A stretch of 64,000 bases of DNA from NCBI RefSeq assembly GCF_019042655.1, contig NZ_JAHPZO010000001.1, positions 124,001 to 188,000 on the forward strand, given 5' to 3'. Source of the DNA: Planococcus sp. CP5-4_YE (GTDB lineage Bacteria; Bacillota; Bacilli; Bacillales_A; Planococcaceae). Below are positions 46,025 through 55,653 of this stretch, piece by piece (within the stretch, counting starts at the first letter, position 1; the number at the start of each line of letters is the position of its first letter). Below the pieces are notes generated by a model. The model was not told the DNA's origin. It ran no database searches and worked only from the letters and a program-made list of their open reading frames with translations. The position numbers and the translations under genes are program-made.

Positions 46025-46147
46025 ATTGTTTCCTCCTGTAGAAAAATCACTCTATTTGGGGCAGCGGTTGAAAACAGCCATCGATCGTTGCAGTTTCACG
46101 CGCCTATTTCTGTTGAGCCAAGAAACAACTCCGCTTTTCTCACCTGA

Positions 46148-46176
46148 ATTGTAGCATTTACGGGGGGTATTGGCAA
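46148..46176 (-). promoter_or_regulatory. Promoter of folE-mtrB
   Basis: TTGCCA and an extended -10 TGCTACAAT, 17 bases apart. The 117-base leader that follows has a few scattered GAG and UAG triplets but no regular repeat. Confidence 0.75.
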
Positions 46177-46193
46177 AAACGGGGCCGAAAAAA

Positions 46194-46234
46194 AGAATGG
46201 CCTTTGCAAGATTAGATCTCGCAAAAGCCATTCT
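46194..46234 (-). terminator. Intrinsic terminator after hup
   Basis: The stem AGAATGGC-TTTTGC and its complement, with an AGATC-type loop, is followed by seven T in the minus direction. Confidence 0.9.
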
Positions 46235-46252
46235 ATGTACAGTAGTCGAAGC

Positions 46253-46525
46253 TTATTTCACTGCGTCTTTAAGTGCTTTACCTGGCTTAAAGGCAGGAAC
46301 CTTGCTTGCGGCGATCTCGATTTCAGCACCTGTTTGTGGGTTACGTCCTTTACGGGCCGCACGCTCACGAACTTCAAAGTTACCGAATCCGATCAATTGT
46401 ACTTTGTCACCTTTAGTTAGAGCATCTTGAATCGCTTCAAATGCAGCGTCAACTGCTTTCGCAGCATCTTTACGAGAAAGTTCAGCCGCTTCTGCAACAG
46501 AGTTCACTAATTCTGTTTTGTTCAT
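46253..46525 (-). CDS. hup: Histone-like DNA-binding protein HU
   Basis: A 90-residue HBsu. [13 protein letters not shown] at the start, [21 protein letters not shown] in the DNA-binding arm and the C-terminal [11 protein letters not shown] are typical. It compacts DNA and is essential in B. subtilis. GTG at 46534 lies within the SD (GAGAGGAGGTG); ATG 46525 is the real start. In sporulating Bacillus spoIVA follows upstream; here the next gene is yphF. Confidence 0.98.
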   Translation of the reverse strand: MNKTELVNSVAEAAELSRKDAAKAVDAAFEAIQDALTKGDKVQLIGFGNFEVRERAARKGRNPQTGAEIEIAASKVPAFKPGKALKDAVK

Positions 46526-46575
46526 GCTATTCACCTCCTCTCAAAGGGGATGCTTGCCATCAATCCTGTAAAAAG

Positions 46576-46605
46576 AGTATCACAACGAAAATCGCATAGC
46601 AACAA
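46576..46605 (-). promoter_or_regulatory. Promoter of hup
   Basis: TTGTTG and an extended -10 TGTGATACT, 18 bases apart. Confidence 0.6.
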
Positions 46606-46689
46606 CAAATAGGCCGCATTTAAAAGAAAACCACCAAATACTCCCAATATTTTCAAAAACATGTGGATTTCGAGCAAATCCGTGCTGTA

Positions 46690-47409
46690 TCAGGCTTTTT
46701 CATCCGTTAGAAAAATAGGTTCACCATTTTCATCAATAGTGTACGGAAGCGAATAAGCAGGCACGATTGGGCTGTTTTCGTAAAGGATAAAACGGATATC
46801 CTGCCCTTGTTCGAGTTCACCTTCGTAGCTTTGGATTGCCTCATACAAATCGATGGAATAATCGATGTAGACATCGCCCTGTCCAGTAATGACCATGGGC
46901 AGCATTTTACTGCTGTACGGGCTTTGCACCATTGGTTCTTCACTGAAACCCATTGCTTCATGATTGAATTTATACACATTGTCGGCAATGATCTCAGAAA
47001 TCGGGGCTCTGCCGCCATTCGCGCTCTTTCTTACGTTGACTGAACGGATGCCTTCTGCCACCCGAAGGTCAACGAGCTTGACGGTAGGATTTTCCTCTAC
47101 GTCCATCAACACGTATTGGTAGATTCCGCCGACTTCAAACGCGTTGCTCGGAATCTCGGCTGTAAATTCCGGCACAACTTTCGAAAAGTCGACTGGATAC
47201 TTGATGAATTGATCGACGTCCATATCCCGTGTCTTAATCGGCAATAAGCCACCATTTGCCTCTTGGTAGCGTTCAACCGCTTGTTGTGCAGTGGCTAGCT
47301 GATCTTCATAGGGAATCTGATTTTCCGCCCGTTCGCTGCCGGGGTACCCACAAGCCGTTAGAAAACTAGTCACCAACAGGACGAGCAGCAATGCTGTTGT
47401 TTTTTTCAT
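46690..47409 (-). CDS. yphF: YphF-like lipoprotein
   Basis: A 239-residue secreted lipoprotein. The signal peptide MKKTTALLLVLLVTSFLTAC ends at Cys20 with lipobox LTAC. The mature part has ENGEPIFL near the end and no catalytic motif. The family is YphF, of unknown function, kept next to yphE and gpsA in Bacillus. The frame opens at 47433, but ATG 47409 follows GAGGGG. It lies 13 bases after yphE. Confidence 0.82.
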   Translation of the reverse strand: MKKTTALLLVLLVTSFLTACGYPGSERAENQIPYEDQLATAQQAVERYQEANGGLLPIKTRDMDVDQFIKYPVDFSKVVPEFTAEIPSNAFEVGGIYQYVLMDVEENPTVKLVDLRVAEGIRSVNVRKSANGGRAPISEIIADNVYKFNHEAMGFSEEPMVQSPYSSKMLPMVITGQGDVYIDYSIDLYEAIQSYEGELEQGQDIRFILYENSPIVPAYSLPYTIDENGEPIFLTDEKA

Positions 47410-47422
47410 TATGTCCATCCCC

Positions 47423-47626
47423 TCAGGCGCCACCGGTCGGTCCGCTGAATACAGTGAAAACCATAATAAAGAAGCCCAGGATCAGCAGAACGTACGCGAT
47501 CAGCGCAAATAGAAATTTCAGGATGCCGTTTTGCAATTTGTATCGGCTCAAATAGATCAATCCCATGGAAATGATCAAAAAAGCGATGCCTGCAAACGAT
47601 ACCCACATTTTATCCAAAGAACTCAT
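47423..47626 (-). CDS. yphE: YphE-like membrane protein (DUF2768)
   Basis: A 67-residue protein with two membrane helices (about residues 8-28 and 37-60), matching the DUF2768/YphE family of unknown function. The SD is AAGGCGG. It leads the yphE-yphF pair. Confidence 0.82.
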   Translation of the reverse strand: MSSLDKMWVSFAGIAFLIISMGLIYLSRYKLQNGILKFLFALIAYVLLILGFFIMVFTVFSGPTGGA

Positions 47627-47659
47627 GAATAAGCCGCCTTTCGTGGAGTTTCAGTCCAT

Positions 47660-47665
47660 AGTATA
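47660..47665 (-). promoter_or_regulatory. Extended -10 promoter for yphE
   Basis: TATGCTATACTA directly after a T run, the same 12-mer as before gpsB. No clear -35. Confidence 0.55.
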
Positions 47666-47674
47666 GCATAAAAA

Positions 47675-47702
47675 AAGAAGGGACAGCAGCAAGCAGCCCC
47701 TC
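47675..47702 (-). terminator. Probable terminator after gpsA
   Basis: GAGGGG pairs with CCCTTC across a long loop and is followed by seven T in the minus direction. The stem is short, but the T run is strong and runs into the yphE promoter. Confidence 0.6.
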
Positions 47703-47714
47703 CGTTTGTGACAA

Positions 47715-48734
47715 TTACAGCAAGTCGATCAAATCTTCCATTTCATTTTTCTTCATGCGGCCCATCAGCTCTTCTACAGCGTTCTCCGGCTTGACGCCTT
47801 CAAACAATACCGCATACAAAGCTTCCGTTATCGGCATAGGCACTTTGAATTCAGCGGCCAATTGGTGGGCAGCTTTTGTAGTCCGGATTCCTTCGACAAC
47901 CATGCCCATTTCAGCCAGCACTTCTTCGACGCTCTTGCCTTTGCCAAGCATGTTGCCTGCCCGCCAGTTGCGCGAGTGGACGCTCGTGCAGGTAACGATC
48001 AAGTCGCCAACACCCGATAAGCCAGAAAAGGTCAGAGGCGTTGCACCCATTTTCACGCCAAGGCGGGCAATTTCAGCCAGGCCTCGAGTCATGATCGCCG
48101 CTTTCGCATTATCCCCATAACCGAGGCCATCAGTAATCCCGACTGCTAAGGCGATGATATTCTTCAAAGCCCCTCCGATTTCCACCCCGATAACATCGGT
48201 ATTCGTGTAAACACGGAAATAGGAATTCATGAACAAATCCTGAACACGATTCGCCGCTTGTGTATTTTCACACGCGGCCGTAACGGTTGTCGGATGCTCC
48301 TGCACAACTTCCTCTGCATGGCTTGGCCCGGATAGGATAACAACTTCTTCGATCAAATCAGCCGGGATTTCTTCACGGATCATCTCACTGATCCGTTTAA
48401 GCGAATCCGGTTCAATGCCTTTTGAAACATGGACAAACAAGCCTTTTTTCGTCATGCGTCCACGGATATCCTGCGACACTTCACGAATGGCTTTAGTAGG
48501 AACAGCCAACACGAAAATATCCGCGTGCGCCACCGCATCATCAAGGTTCGCTGTCGCTTTTAAAGACTCTGGTAAAATGGTTTCTTTTAAATAGCGCTTG
48601 TTCGTATGTTGATTGATCTCATTCGCTTGGTCTTGGCGGTGGGTCCATAATAGAAGATCATGGCCATTTTGCGCCAGTACATAACTGAGCGCTGTTCCCC
48701 AGCTGCCTGCACCAAATACAGTGACTTTTTCCAT
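47715..48734 (-). CDS. gpsA: NAD(P)-dependent glycerol-3-phosphate dehydrogenase
   Basis: A 339-residue enzyme making sn-glycerol 3-phosphate for phospholipids. The Rossmann loop is VFGAGSWGTALSYVLAQNGHD; the catalytic lysine lies in IGGALKNIIALAVGI. GDNAKAAIMTRGLAEI and FSGLSGVGDLIVTCTS complete the site. The frame opens at 48827, but ATG 48734 follows AAAGGAGAG. The 61 bases on its left hold only the terminator and yphE promoter. Confidence 0.96.
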   Translation of the reverse strand: MEKVTVFGAGSWGTALSYVLAQNGHDLLLWTHRQDQANEINQHTNKRYLKETILPESLKATANLDDAVAHADIFVLAVPTKAIREVSQDIRGRMTKKGLFVHVSKGIEPDSLKRISEMIREEIPADLIEEVVILSGPSHAEEVVQEHPTTVTAACENTQAANRVQDLFMNSYFRVYTNTDVIGVEIGGALKNIIALAVGITDGLGYGDNAKAAIMTRGLAEIARLGVKMGATPLTFSGLSGVGDLIVTCTSVHSRNWRAGNMLGKGKSVEEVLAEMGMVVEGIRTTKAAHQLAAEFKVPMPITEALYAVLFEGVKPENAVEELMGRMKKNEMEDLIDLL

Positions 48735-48773
48735 CTTTATCTCTCCTTTATCCTGCTTTAGCAGAAAACCAAA

Positions 48774-48795
48774 CTCCCACCTATTCAAGTGGGAG
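48774..48795 (-). terminator. Terminator after der
   Basis: The stem CTCCCAC/GTGGGAG with an eight-base loop, followed by TTTGGTTTTC. It separates der from gpsA. Confidence 0.75.
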
Positions 48796-48867
48796 CCTAG
48801 ACGTTCCGTAAAGTCCGATTGGATCAATTAATATCAGCAGGAAAGTGAAAACACCCGCCGATTGAAG

Positions 48868-50178
48868 TTAAGTACGTGCGCGCGTAATCAAATGCAGCGG
48901 CGTGCCTTCGAAATCGAAGCTGTCCCGGATGCGGTTCTGCAAGAAGCGCTCATAGCTGAAATGCATCATTTCCGGCTCGTTAACGAATACAACGAAAGTC
49001 GGCGGCTTAACAGCCACTTGCGTGACATAATAAAGACGCAGCCGGCGTCCTTTATCGGACGGTGCCGGGTTCATAGCTACAGCATCTTCGATTACTTCAT
49101 TGAGAATGCTCGACTGGATACGGCGTGAATGGTTGTCATTGACGCGATTGATGATTTCAAGGATATTGTGCACACGCTGCCCGCTGATTGCAGAAACGAA
49201 AATAATCGGGGCATAATCCAGGAACAAGAAATGCTCGCGGATCTGCTGCGTGAATTTATTCATGGTTTTGTCATCTTTTTTCAAGGCATCCCATTTATTG
49301 ACGACGATAACGATTGCTTTTCCTGCCTCATGGGCATAACCGGCAATTTTCTTGTCTTGTTCCTGGATGCCTTCTTCGGCATTCAGGACGACCAAAACAA
49401 CATCAGATCGTTCAATCGCGCGCAATGCGCGCAGCACGCTGTATTTTTCGGTACTTTCATATACTTTCCCTTTTTTGCGCATACCGGCTGTATCGATAAT
49501 GACATATGGTTGCTCGTCGTATTCATACTGTGTATCGACAGCATCCCGTGTCGTTCCTGCCACTTCGCTGACGATGACGCGGTCTTCGCCAAGGAATGAG
49601 TTGACCAATGAAGATTTTCCGACGTTCGGGCGCCCGATCAATGAAAACTTGATGACATTGTCCGGATATTCCTCTTCGTCCTCTTTCGGGAAGTGGTTAG
49701 CCACTTCATCTAAAAGATCCCCTAAGCCAAGCCCGTGCGATCCGGAAACCGGGTAAGGTTCGCCGATTCCAAGGGAATAGAAATCATAGATCATATGGCG
49801 CATATCGGGATTGTCAATTTTATTGACAGCCAACACTACAGGTTTTTTTGTGCGGTACAGGATTTTCGCTACTTGCTCGTCCTGTTCTGTGACTCCGTCC
49901 CGCCCGTTGACAAGAAAGATAATGACATCCGCTTCATCCATCGCCACTTCTGCCTGGCTGCGGATTTGTTCGAGGAACGGCTCGTCGCTAAGGTCGATGC
50001 CGCCTGTATCGATGATATTGAATTCATGCGTTAGCCAATCTGCCGAACTGTAGATGCGGTCACGCGTAACACCTGGAATATCTTCCACGATGGAAACGCG
50101 TTCTCCTACCACGCGATTAAAAATCGTGGACTTCCCTACATTCGGCCGGCCAACAATTGCTACTACCGGTTTTGACAT
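48868..50178 (-). CDS. der: Ribosome assembly GTPase Der (EngA)
   Basis: A 436-residue protein with two tandem GTPase domains and a KH-like C-terminal domain. The P-loops are [12 protein letters not shown] (residue about 10) and [12 protein letters not shown] (about 185), with DTGGI and DTAGM switches and NKID and NKWD motifs. It is essential for 50S assembly. A TATAAT at 50211-50216 lies 33 bases upstream, behind the fni terminator. Confidence 0.97.
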   Translation of the reverse strand: MSKPVVAIVGRPNVGKSTIFNRVVGERVSIVEDIPGVTRDRIYSSADWLTHEFNIIDTGGIDLSDEPFLEQIRSQAEVAMDEADVIIFLVNGRDGVTEQDEQVAKILYRTKKPVVLAVNKIDNPDMRHMIYDFYSLGIGEPYPVSGSHGLGLGDLLDEVANHFPKEDEEEYPDNVIKFSLIGRPNVGKSSLVNSFLGEDRVIVSEVAGTTRDAVDTQYEYDEQPYVIIDTAGMRKKGKVYESTEKYSVLRALRAIERSDVVLVVLNAEEGIQEQDKKIAGYAHEAGKAIVIVVNKWDALKKDDKTMNKFTQQIREHFLFLDYAPIIFVSAISGQRVHNILEIINRVNDNHSRRIQSSILNEVIEDAVAMNPAPSDKGRRLRLYYVTQVAVKPPTFVVFVNEPEMMHFSYERFLQNRIRDSFDFEGTPLHLITRART

Positions 50179-50210
50179 AATTAATTCATCCTTCCACTTC
50201 TGATAAGCCT

Positions 50211-50216
50211 ATTATA
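50211..50216 (-). promoter_or_regulatory. -10 element upstream of der
   Basis: A perfect TATAAT between the fni terminator and der. No -35 at the normal distance; part of the hairpin occupies that place. Confidence 0.5.
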
Positions 50217-50225
50217 CACGAAAAA

Positions 50226-50255
50226 GAGGATGGCATCTGAATAATGTCCATCCCC
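50226..50255 (-). terminator. Intrinsic terminator after fni
   Basis: GGGGATGG pairs with CCATCCTC (one G-U) and is followed by TTTTTC in the minus direction, 24 bases past the fni stop. Confidence 0.8.
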
Positions 50256-50279
50256 TTAAATTGTCCAATATTCAGTTTT

Positions 50280-51326
50280 TCAAAGGAACTGCAAAATGTT
50301 CCGTTCAAAGCCTCGCTGCTGCAAATGGGAAAGCAATTCCCCAGTGATGACAACAGGTGCGGAGCGGATCTCTTCAATTGTACGGGCGCCGAGTGCAGTC
50401 ATCAGCATACGCAAGTCTTCGTGGAGCCCATCGATCTCTTCGATCAAGCCGGATTCCCCGAGACTGACTGCATGCTTCAGGAAACTGCCTGCAATGCCTG
50501 CAGCATCTGCGCCGAGCCGTAATGCCCGGACCACGTCTCCTGCGTCCTGAAGCCCTCCTGAAGCCAACACCGTGCGGTTGAAGCCTTGTCGGCATTCGAC
50601 AATCGCGGCAGCGGTCGGGATGCCCCAATCTTCGAAATAAGCCAGCTTGCGTTTTCTGCGTTCATTTTCAATGCTCGCAAAATTGGTGCCGCCAAAGCCG
50701 CTTGCATCGATGGCCGCCACTTGAGTTTTTTCCAGTGACACTGCAGTTTCTTGTGAAAGGCCAAACCCGGTTTCTTTGACGATGACCGGCACATTCATTG
50801 CTTCAGCAATCATGGCAATGCGTTCAAGCGCCCCGTGGAACTGCCGGTCGCCTTCAGGCATCGTCAATTCCTGGACGACATTCAAATGAATCTGCAGCGC
50901 ATCCGCTTCGATCATCTCGACCGCTTCAAGCGCTTGCTGGACTGTCGCTTCGCTCCCAAGGTTACCAAAGATGATTCCGTCTGGATTTTCTTTCCGCACG
51001 ATGCGGTAGCTTTCGCGCTCTTGCTTGTCTTTCAGCGCGGCCATTTGTGAACCGACCGCCATTGCGATTCCGGTTTCTTTTGCAGCACGCGCAAGCATGG
51101 CATTTAGCTGTAAAGTTTCGGAACCGCCGCCTCCAGTCATGGCATTAATAAAAACAGGTGATTTTAGTTTCAAATCACCTGTTTTGGGTTCCAACGTTAC
51201 ATCAGCGACGCCGATTCCCGGCAGCGCTTGATGGACAAAACGGACGCAGTCGAGCCAAGTAGCCCGGCATTGCCCGGTGGACAGTGCGTAATTAATATGA
51301 TCCATCTTTCTTTTTGCCCGTGACAT
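50280..51326 (-). CDS. fni: Type 2 isopentenyl-diphosphate delta-isomerase
   Basis: A 348-residue FMN-dependent isomerase for isoprenoid precursors. It has KRKMDHINYAL, the NAMTGGGG loop, QIHLNVVQE, KETGFGLS and the FMN/substrate loop GFGGTNFASIENERRK. It converts IPP and DMAPP and fits the hepST, menG and wall-lipid genes nearby. The start abuts the ypfD stop with no gap. Confidence 0.96.
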   Translation of the reverse strand: MSRAKRKMDHINYALSTGQCRATWLDCVRFVHQALPGIGVADVTLEPKTGDLKLKSPVFINAMTGGGGSETLQLNAMLARAAKETGIAMAVGSQMAALKDKQERESYRIVRKENPDGIIFGNLGSEATVQQALEAVEMIEADALQIHLNVVQELTMPEGDRQFHGALERIAMIAEAMNVPVIVKETGFGLSQETAVSLEKTQVAAIDASGFGGTNFASIENERRKRKLAYFEDWGIPTAAAIVECRQGFNRTVLASGGLQDAGDVVRALRLGADAAGIAGSFLKHAVSLGESGLIEEIDGLHEDLRMLMTALGARTIEEIRSAPVVITGELLSHLQQRGFERNILQFL

Positions 51327-52472
51327 TTATTCGGATTTGAACCCTTTTAATTTATCTCCGATGACATCACTAATCGAAAATCCGGATGCTTCTTCCGGCA
51401 TATCGTATTGTGAGAAATCCTGTTCCGCTTCTTTTTCCTGAAGCTCTTTGATGCTGAGGGACAAGCGCTTGTCTTCTTTGTTGACTTCCAGCACTTTCAC
51501 TTCAACTTCCTGGCCTTCCTGAAGCACTTCATGAGGCGTCGCGATATGCTTGTGCGCGATTTGTGAGATGTGCACAAGTCCCTCTACTCCCGGAAGCACT
51601 TCAACAAACGCTCCGTAGCTGACAAGACGCTTTACTGTTCCTTGGTGGACAGAACCTTTTGGAGCCTTCTCGTCGATGGCATCCCATGGCCCTGGCAATG
51701 TGTCCTTGATCGACAGCGAAATGCGTTCAGAGTCACGGTCAACAGAAAGTACTTTGACTTTCACTTCCTGGCCTTCCGTCACAACGTCCGACACTTTGTC
51801 GACATGTTCGTGTGATAATTGGGAAATATGCACAAGTCCGTCCACTCCGCCGATATCGACGAATGCACCAAAAGAAGCGATGCGTTGGACTTTGCCGTCA
51901 AGCACGTCTCCTGCATTAATCGAATCCATCACTTGTTCTTTCTTGGATTCTTTTTCACCTTCCACGACGGCACGGTGAGAAAGGATTAAGCGGTTGTTCT
52001 CTTTTTCCATTTCGACAATTTTAAAGGTCATGACACGGCCTTTGTAATCCTCAAAAGATTCGACGAAATAATCTTCCACGAGTGAAGCCGGCACGAAACC
52101 GCGCACGCCCAGGTCAATGACTAGGCCGCCCTTGACGACATCCTTCACTTCCGCTTCGATGATTTCACCGGATTCGAATTTCTTTTCGAGATCGTCCCAA
52201 GCGGATTCAGCATCGACTTTGCGTTTCGACAACACAAAGTTCTCGTCTTCCACTTTCGTAATGATCAACTCAAGCTCGTCTCCTTCTTGGACCGAGTCTG
52301 AAGCTTTTTCGATATGGAGGCTCGATAACTCGCTGATCGGGATGATCCCGTCGAACGGCGCTCCATCAATCGTCACTGTCACTGCTTTTTCCTCGATTTT
52401 GGCGACTATTCCTTTTACGCGATCTCCTGTTTGGAAGTCACGGTTTTCCATCAAATTCATATCCTCTGACAT
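51327..52472 (-). CDS. ypfD: S1 RNA-binding domain protein (YpfD, ribosomal S1-like)
   Basis: A 381-residue protein with four S1 domains at about residues 14-84, 102-167, 188-256 and 273-342 ([20 protein letters not shown] and [20 protein letters not shown] are the best). The B. subtilis homologue YpfD is not essential and is not a stable ribosomal S1. Glutamate-rich linkers separate the domains. It lies between plsC and fni. Confidence 0.94.
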   Translation of the reverse strand: MSEDMNLMENRDFQTGDRVKGIVAKIEEKAVTVTIDGAPFDGIIPISELSSLHIEKASDSVQEGDELELIITKVEDENFVLSKRKVDAESAWDDLEKKFESGEIIEAEVKDVVKGGLVIDLGVRGFVPASLVEDYFVESFEDYKGRVMTFKIVEMEKENNRLILSHRAVVEGEKESKKEQVMDSINAGDVLDGKVQRIASFGAFVDIGGVDGLVHISQLSHEHVDKVSDVVTEGQEVKVKVLSVDRDSERISLSIKDTLPGPWDAIDEKAPKGSVHQGTVKRLVSYGAFVEVLPGVEGLVHISQIAHKHIATPHEVLQEGQEVEVKVLEVNKEDKRLSLSIKELQEKEAEQDFSQYDMPEEASGFSISDVIGDKLKGFKSE

Positions 52473-52540
52473 AAGTAGCCCTCCTTCACAAACTATCCAT
52501 CTTCTATTTTATTCGAATTCTCTAATAAAAACAAAAATAA

Positions 52541-53131
52541 TCACTTATTTTCCATGTTTTCGTCCAGAATTTTTTGAATACTAGCCATGATGGCTTCGGT
52601 CACTTCTTCCGCGGAAGCTTTGCGTTCACGATAAGGATCCATCAAAATCGGATCGCCGTAAACCACTTTCACCTTTCCAAACGGTTTATACGGCCCGATA
52701 ATGGCGCACGGCATAACGTCCGCATTGCCGCGAAGCGCAAAGAATCCCGCGCCGCTCAAGCCTTTTTTTAATACGCCGTCCGTCGAGCGGGTGCCTTCTG
52801 GAAACAGCCCGACCACTTCTCCGCCTTTCAGCAATTTCAACGCTGTCCGCAGCGCTTCTCTGTCGCTCATACCGCGTTTCACAGGAAAGGCATTGACCTT
52901 CGGCAGAATCGAACCGAGCACCGGCGCTTTAAACAATTCTTCTTTTGCCATGAAATGAACGGTTCTCGGCGCTGTCATGCCGACCACCGGCGGATCAAGC
53001 GCATGGATATGATTGCTGCACAGCAGCACACCGCCCGTTTTCGGAAACTTTTCAGTGCCGCTGACCTGGAAGCGGTACAACGGGCTCAGTGCAGTCTTAA
53101 CGAGCGTTTTTCCTACTGCATACAAATTCAT
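52541..53131 (-). CDS. plsC: 1-acyl-sn-glycerol-3-phosphate acyltransferase (PlsC type)
   Basis: A 196-residue acyltransferase. The catalytic block CSNHIHALDPPVVG (HxxxxD) and the FPEGTRSTDG motif are both present. It has one N-terminal hydrophobic segment and acts at the inner membrane, adding the second acyl chain to make phosphatidic acid. It overlaps cmk by four bases (ATGA). Confidence 0.94.
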   Translation of the reverse strand: MNLYAVGKTLVKTALSPLYRFQVSGTEKFPKTGGVLLCSNHIHALDPPVVGMTAPRTVHFMAKEELFKAPVLGSILPKVNAFPVKRGMSDREALRTALKLLKGGEVVGLFPEGTRSTDGVLKKGLSGAGFFALRGNADVMPCAIIGPYKPFGKVKVVYGDPILMDPYRERKASAEEVTEAIMASIQKILDENMENK

Positions 53132-53808
53132 GACGCCATCAGCCTCTCTTCCGCTAATTTCAAAATGGCTTGTGCCGCTTCTGCAATCGTCAAAGGAGTC
53201 GTATCCAAAAACACGGCATCCTCCGCTTGCTTCAATGGCGCCACTTCACGTTCAGAATCCATCTTGTCACGCATGGCGATTTCCTCCTGCAGCTCGACAA
53301 GCGGCGTCAGGATATCGCGTTTTTTGTTTTCCTCGAAGCGGCGTCTTGCGCGTTCTTCGACAGTGGCGGACATGAATACTTTAAGTGCAGCGCTTGGCAA
53401 GACATGTGTGCCGATGTCGCGGCCATCCATGACGACTCCGCGGTCTTCCGCCAGCTTTTGCTGCAGCTCGACCATGCGCTTTCTCACCAATTCATGGGCA
53501 GCCATTTCCGATACTGCCTTTGTCACATACTGGGAACGAATCGTTTCCGAAACGTCTTCCCCGTCGAGCAGCACCTTTTGCCCGCCTTCTATAGGAATCA
53601 AATCGATTTCAGTCGCCGTGAGCAAAGCCCCGGCTTCTTCATTGCTTGCCAGGTCGATGCCTGCGTTCAATGCCTTCAACGTGATGGCGCGGTACATCGC
53701 GCCAGTATCGATATAAACATAGCCTAATTTTTCTGCCACTATTTTAGCGATCGTGCTCTTGCCTGCTGCAGCCGGACCGTCGATCGCGATTTGTATAGCT
53801 TTCGTCAA
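53128..53808 (-). CDS. cmk: Cytidylate kinase
   Basis: A 226-residue CMP/dCMP kinase. Walker A is IDGPAAAGKSTIAK; the CMP-binding DGRDIGTHVLPSA and the lid segment RARRRFEENK are normal. The frame starts with GTG 53817, but that GTG is part of the SD (GAGGTGAC); the TTG at 53808 is eight bases downstream and is the likely start. It precedes plsC in one operon. Confidence 0.95.
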   Translation of the reverse strand: MTKAIQIAIDGPAAAGKSTIAKIVAEKLGYVYIDTGAMYRAITLKALNAGIDLASNEEAGALLTATEIDLIPIEGGQKVLLDGEDVSETIRSQYVTKAVSEMAAHELVRKRMVELQQKLAEDRGVVMDGRDIGTHVLPSAALKVFMSATVEERARRRFEENKKRDILTPLVELQEEIAMRDKMDSEREVAPLKQAEDAVFLDTTPLTIAEAAQAILKLAEERLMAS

Positions 53809-53920
53809 AACTGTCACCTCATCTTATGTAATGATTTCATTTTATCACAATATGCAATAGGTTTCGGACAAAATCAAAGCGTCTGCCGAATAGTTCAGGA
53901 GCCAAAGCAACACAAAAAGA

Positions 53921-53945
53921 AAAAGCCTCCCAGTGGAAGGCTTTT
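53921..53945 (-). terminator. Intrinsic terminator after prsW
   Basis: AAAAGCCTTCC pairs with GGAGGCTTTT across a four-base loop (G-T allowed), followed by TTCTTTTT in the minus direction. Confidence 0.88.
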
Positions 53946-53951
53946 GTCTAA

Positions 53952-54626
53952 TCAATTGGGGGTGTGCTTGTGGTAATGGCTGACCGATAATTGGTGAGCT
54001 TGACGGACTTTCCGCAAACCGAACCACCACAAGAACAGCATGAACGGAACTGCGCCATACAATAGATTATCGTAAGCATAAAGCGAAGCGTTATAGGCGA
54101 TATGCAATAGCGATGCAGCAAATAAAGCTGCCGCCAGCCACCACTTGCTCTCCCTTTTTTCCGTAAATTTCGCTTTTCCGTAGTAAAAGCCCATGACCAC
54201 ACCGAATAAAGCATGGCTCGACACCGGAAGAAATGCACGCAGGAAAGCTGCGCCAAGCCCGAACTCCAGAAGATATAAAATATTTTCGACTGTGGCGAAT
54301 CCGAGTGATAAACTCGCGCCGTATAATATCCCGTCATACGGATCTTCAAAATCGATATGGCGGAATACTGCTGCAAGCAGGACGATCCACTTAAAGAATT
54401 CTTCCAATAAACTCGAAAACAAGACGGATTTCACTAAGACATTCTGAAATACATTCTCGGCTTCAAACACATACTGGATAAAAAGAATTGGGAATGTAAG
54501 GAGAGCGCCGTATAGAAAACAATGGAAGATTAGTTTCGACGGTTCTCCTGCAAATTGGTCACGCAAATAAAAATAACTGAACAGGGCGAGCGCGGGCGCA
54601 ATCGCCACCGTCAACAGATCTAACAT
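53952..54626 (-). CDS. prsW: Glutamic-type intramembrane protease PrsW
   Basis: A 224-residue protease with seven or eight membrane helices. The conserved catalytic glutamate pair is in LLEEFFKWIVL, and later polar helix residues include SSHALFGVVMG and HIAYN, near the ends of the PrsW core. In B. subtilis PrsW makes the first cut in the anti-sigma factor RsiW. No rsiW is in the window, though an rsiX-like gene is at the right edge. ATG 54626 has GGAGGAGGG upstream. Confidence 0.93.
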   Translation of the reverse strand: MLDLLTVAIAPALALFSYFYLRDQFAGEPSKLIFHCFLYGALLTFPILFIQYVFEAENVFQNVLVKSVLFSSLLEEFFKWIVLLAAVFRHIDFEDPYDGILYGASLSLGFATVENILYLLEFGLGAAFLRAFLPVSSHALFGVVMGFYYGKAKFTEKRESKWWLAAALFAASLLHIAYNASLYAYDNLLYGAVPFMLFLWWFGLRKVRQAHQLSVSHYHKHTPN

Positions 54627-54660
54627 AGATGCCCTCCTCCATTCCATTCAGCCAGTGCTG

Positions 54661-55632
54661 TTAAATTTCAAACGCTTCCTTGTCGATTGCTTCATTGCCC
54701 GACAGCAGGATTGCCAATTTGATGCGCGCTTTTTTGCTATCGTAATCGCTGCCTAAAATGACACCTCGCGACAGCAAATCGTGAGCGCTTCCCGGATAGC
54801 TGTAAGCTGGATAGGCGTTGCCTTCTTCGGCGCTCGTCGTCAACACGACAGGAATCCCGGAGTTCACAGCGCGTTCGACCGCCTCCACCATATGCGGGGA
54901 AATTTGGCCGCGGCCAGCCGCTTCAAGGATAATGCCTTTTGAACCACTTTCAGCCAGCATATCGACAATCGATCCTTCTTGGCCAGAGTAGCATTTGATG
55001 ATATCGACACGCGGCATGCCACCTGGCACTCGATGCACTTCACGCAGAACCGGCTTTTGGTAAATGCGGACCTTGTCGTTATCGATGATGCCCAAATAGC
55101 CATGGCCAAATGAATCGAAGCCTTGCAGGTTGCTGGCATGCACTTTTTTGACATACTTTGCACTGTAAATCCGCTCATTGAAGACAACGACTGTTCCAAC
55201 GCCTTTGATTACCGGATCGACAGCAACGTAAATCGAGTTGCGTAAATTAGAGTAGACGTCTGTCCCGACTGCTTCTGGCGCACGCTGGCTTCCCGTCACC
55301 ACTACCGTCCGCTCATCGCCAACAGTCAAGTCGAGGAAATAAGCGGTTTCTTCCAATGTATCGGTGCCATGCGTCACCACGACCCCTGCCACTTCGGGGT
55401 CTTCCAATTCTTTCAAAATCGCTTCCTTAACGATGTTCATTTCATCAAAGCCAATATGCATGCTCGGCAGCTGATAGACATCGATGACTTTTACTTCAAT
55501 CTCAGAAGGCAATTGGCAAAGCTCTGCCAGATCTTTTCCAGAAATGGCGCCAGATTTCAACAAACCGTCGTCAGAAATGGCTTTACTTGCAATGGTGCCT
55601 CCTGTCGTAATTAACGATACTTTCTTTTTCAT
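54661..55632 (-). CDS. ansA: L-asparaginase
   Basis: A 323-residue asparaginase. The two catalytic triad motifs TTGGTIAS and VVTHGTDTLEETAYFL hold the nucleophile threonine and the T-D pair. No signal peptide, so it is cytosolic. It hydrolyses asparagine to aspartate and ammonia. The start has AAGAGGTG upstream. It is 34 bases from prsW and 21 from ypdA. Confidence 0.94.
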   Translation of the reverse strand: MKKKVSLITTGGTIASKAISDDGLLKSGAISGKDLAELCQLPSEIEVKVIDVYQLPSMHIGFDEMNIVKEAILKELEDPEVAGVVVTHGTDTLEETAYFLDLTVGDERTVVVTGSQRAPEAVGTDVYSNLRNSIYVAVDPVIKGVGTVVVFNERIYSAKYVKKVHASNLQGFDSFGHGYLGIIDNDKVRIYQKPVLREVHRVPGGMPRVDIIKCYSGQEGSIVDMLAESGSKGIILEAAGRGQISPHMVEAVERAVNSGIPVVLTTSAEEGNAYPAYSYPGSAHDLLSRGVILGSDYDSKKARIKLAILLSGNEAIDKEAFEI

Positions 55633-55653
55633 ACTGCACCTCTTTGGGATAAT

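Noticed and set aside
46025..46147. GAG and UAG triplets in the folE leader as a TRAP target
   Set aside because: Only about five triplets with irregular spacing; TRAP sites need about nine to eleven repeats spaced two or three bases.
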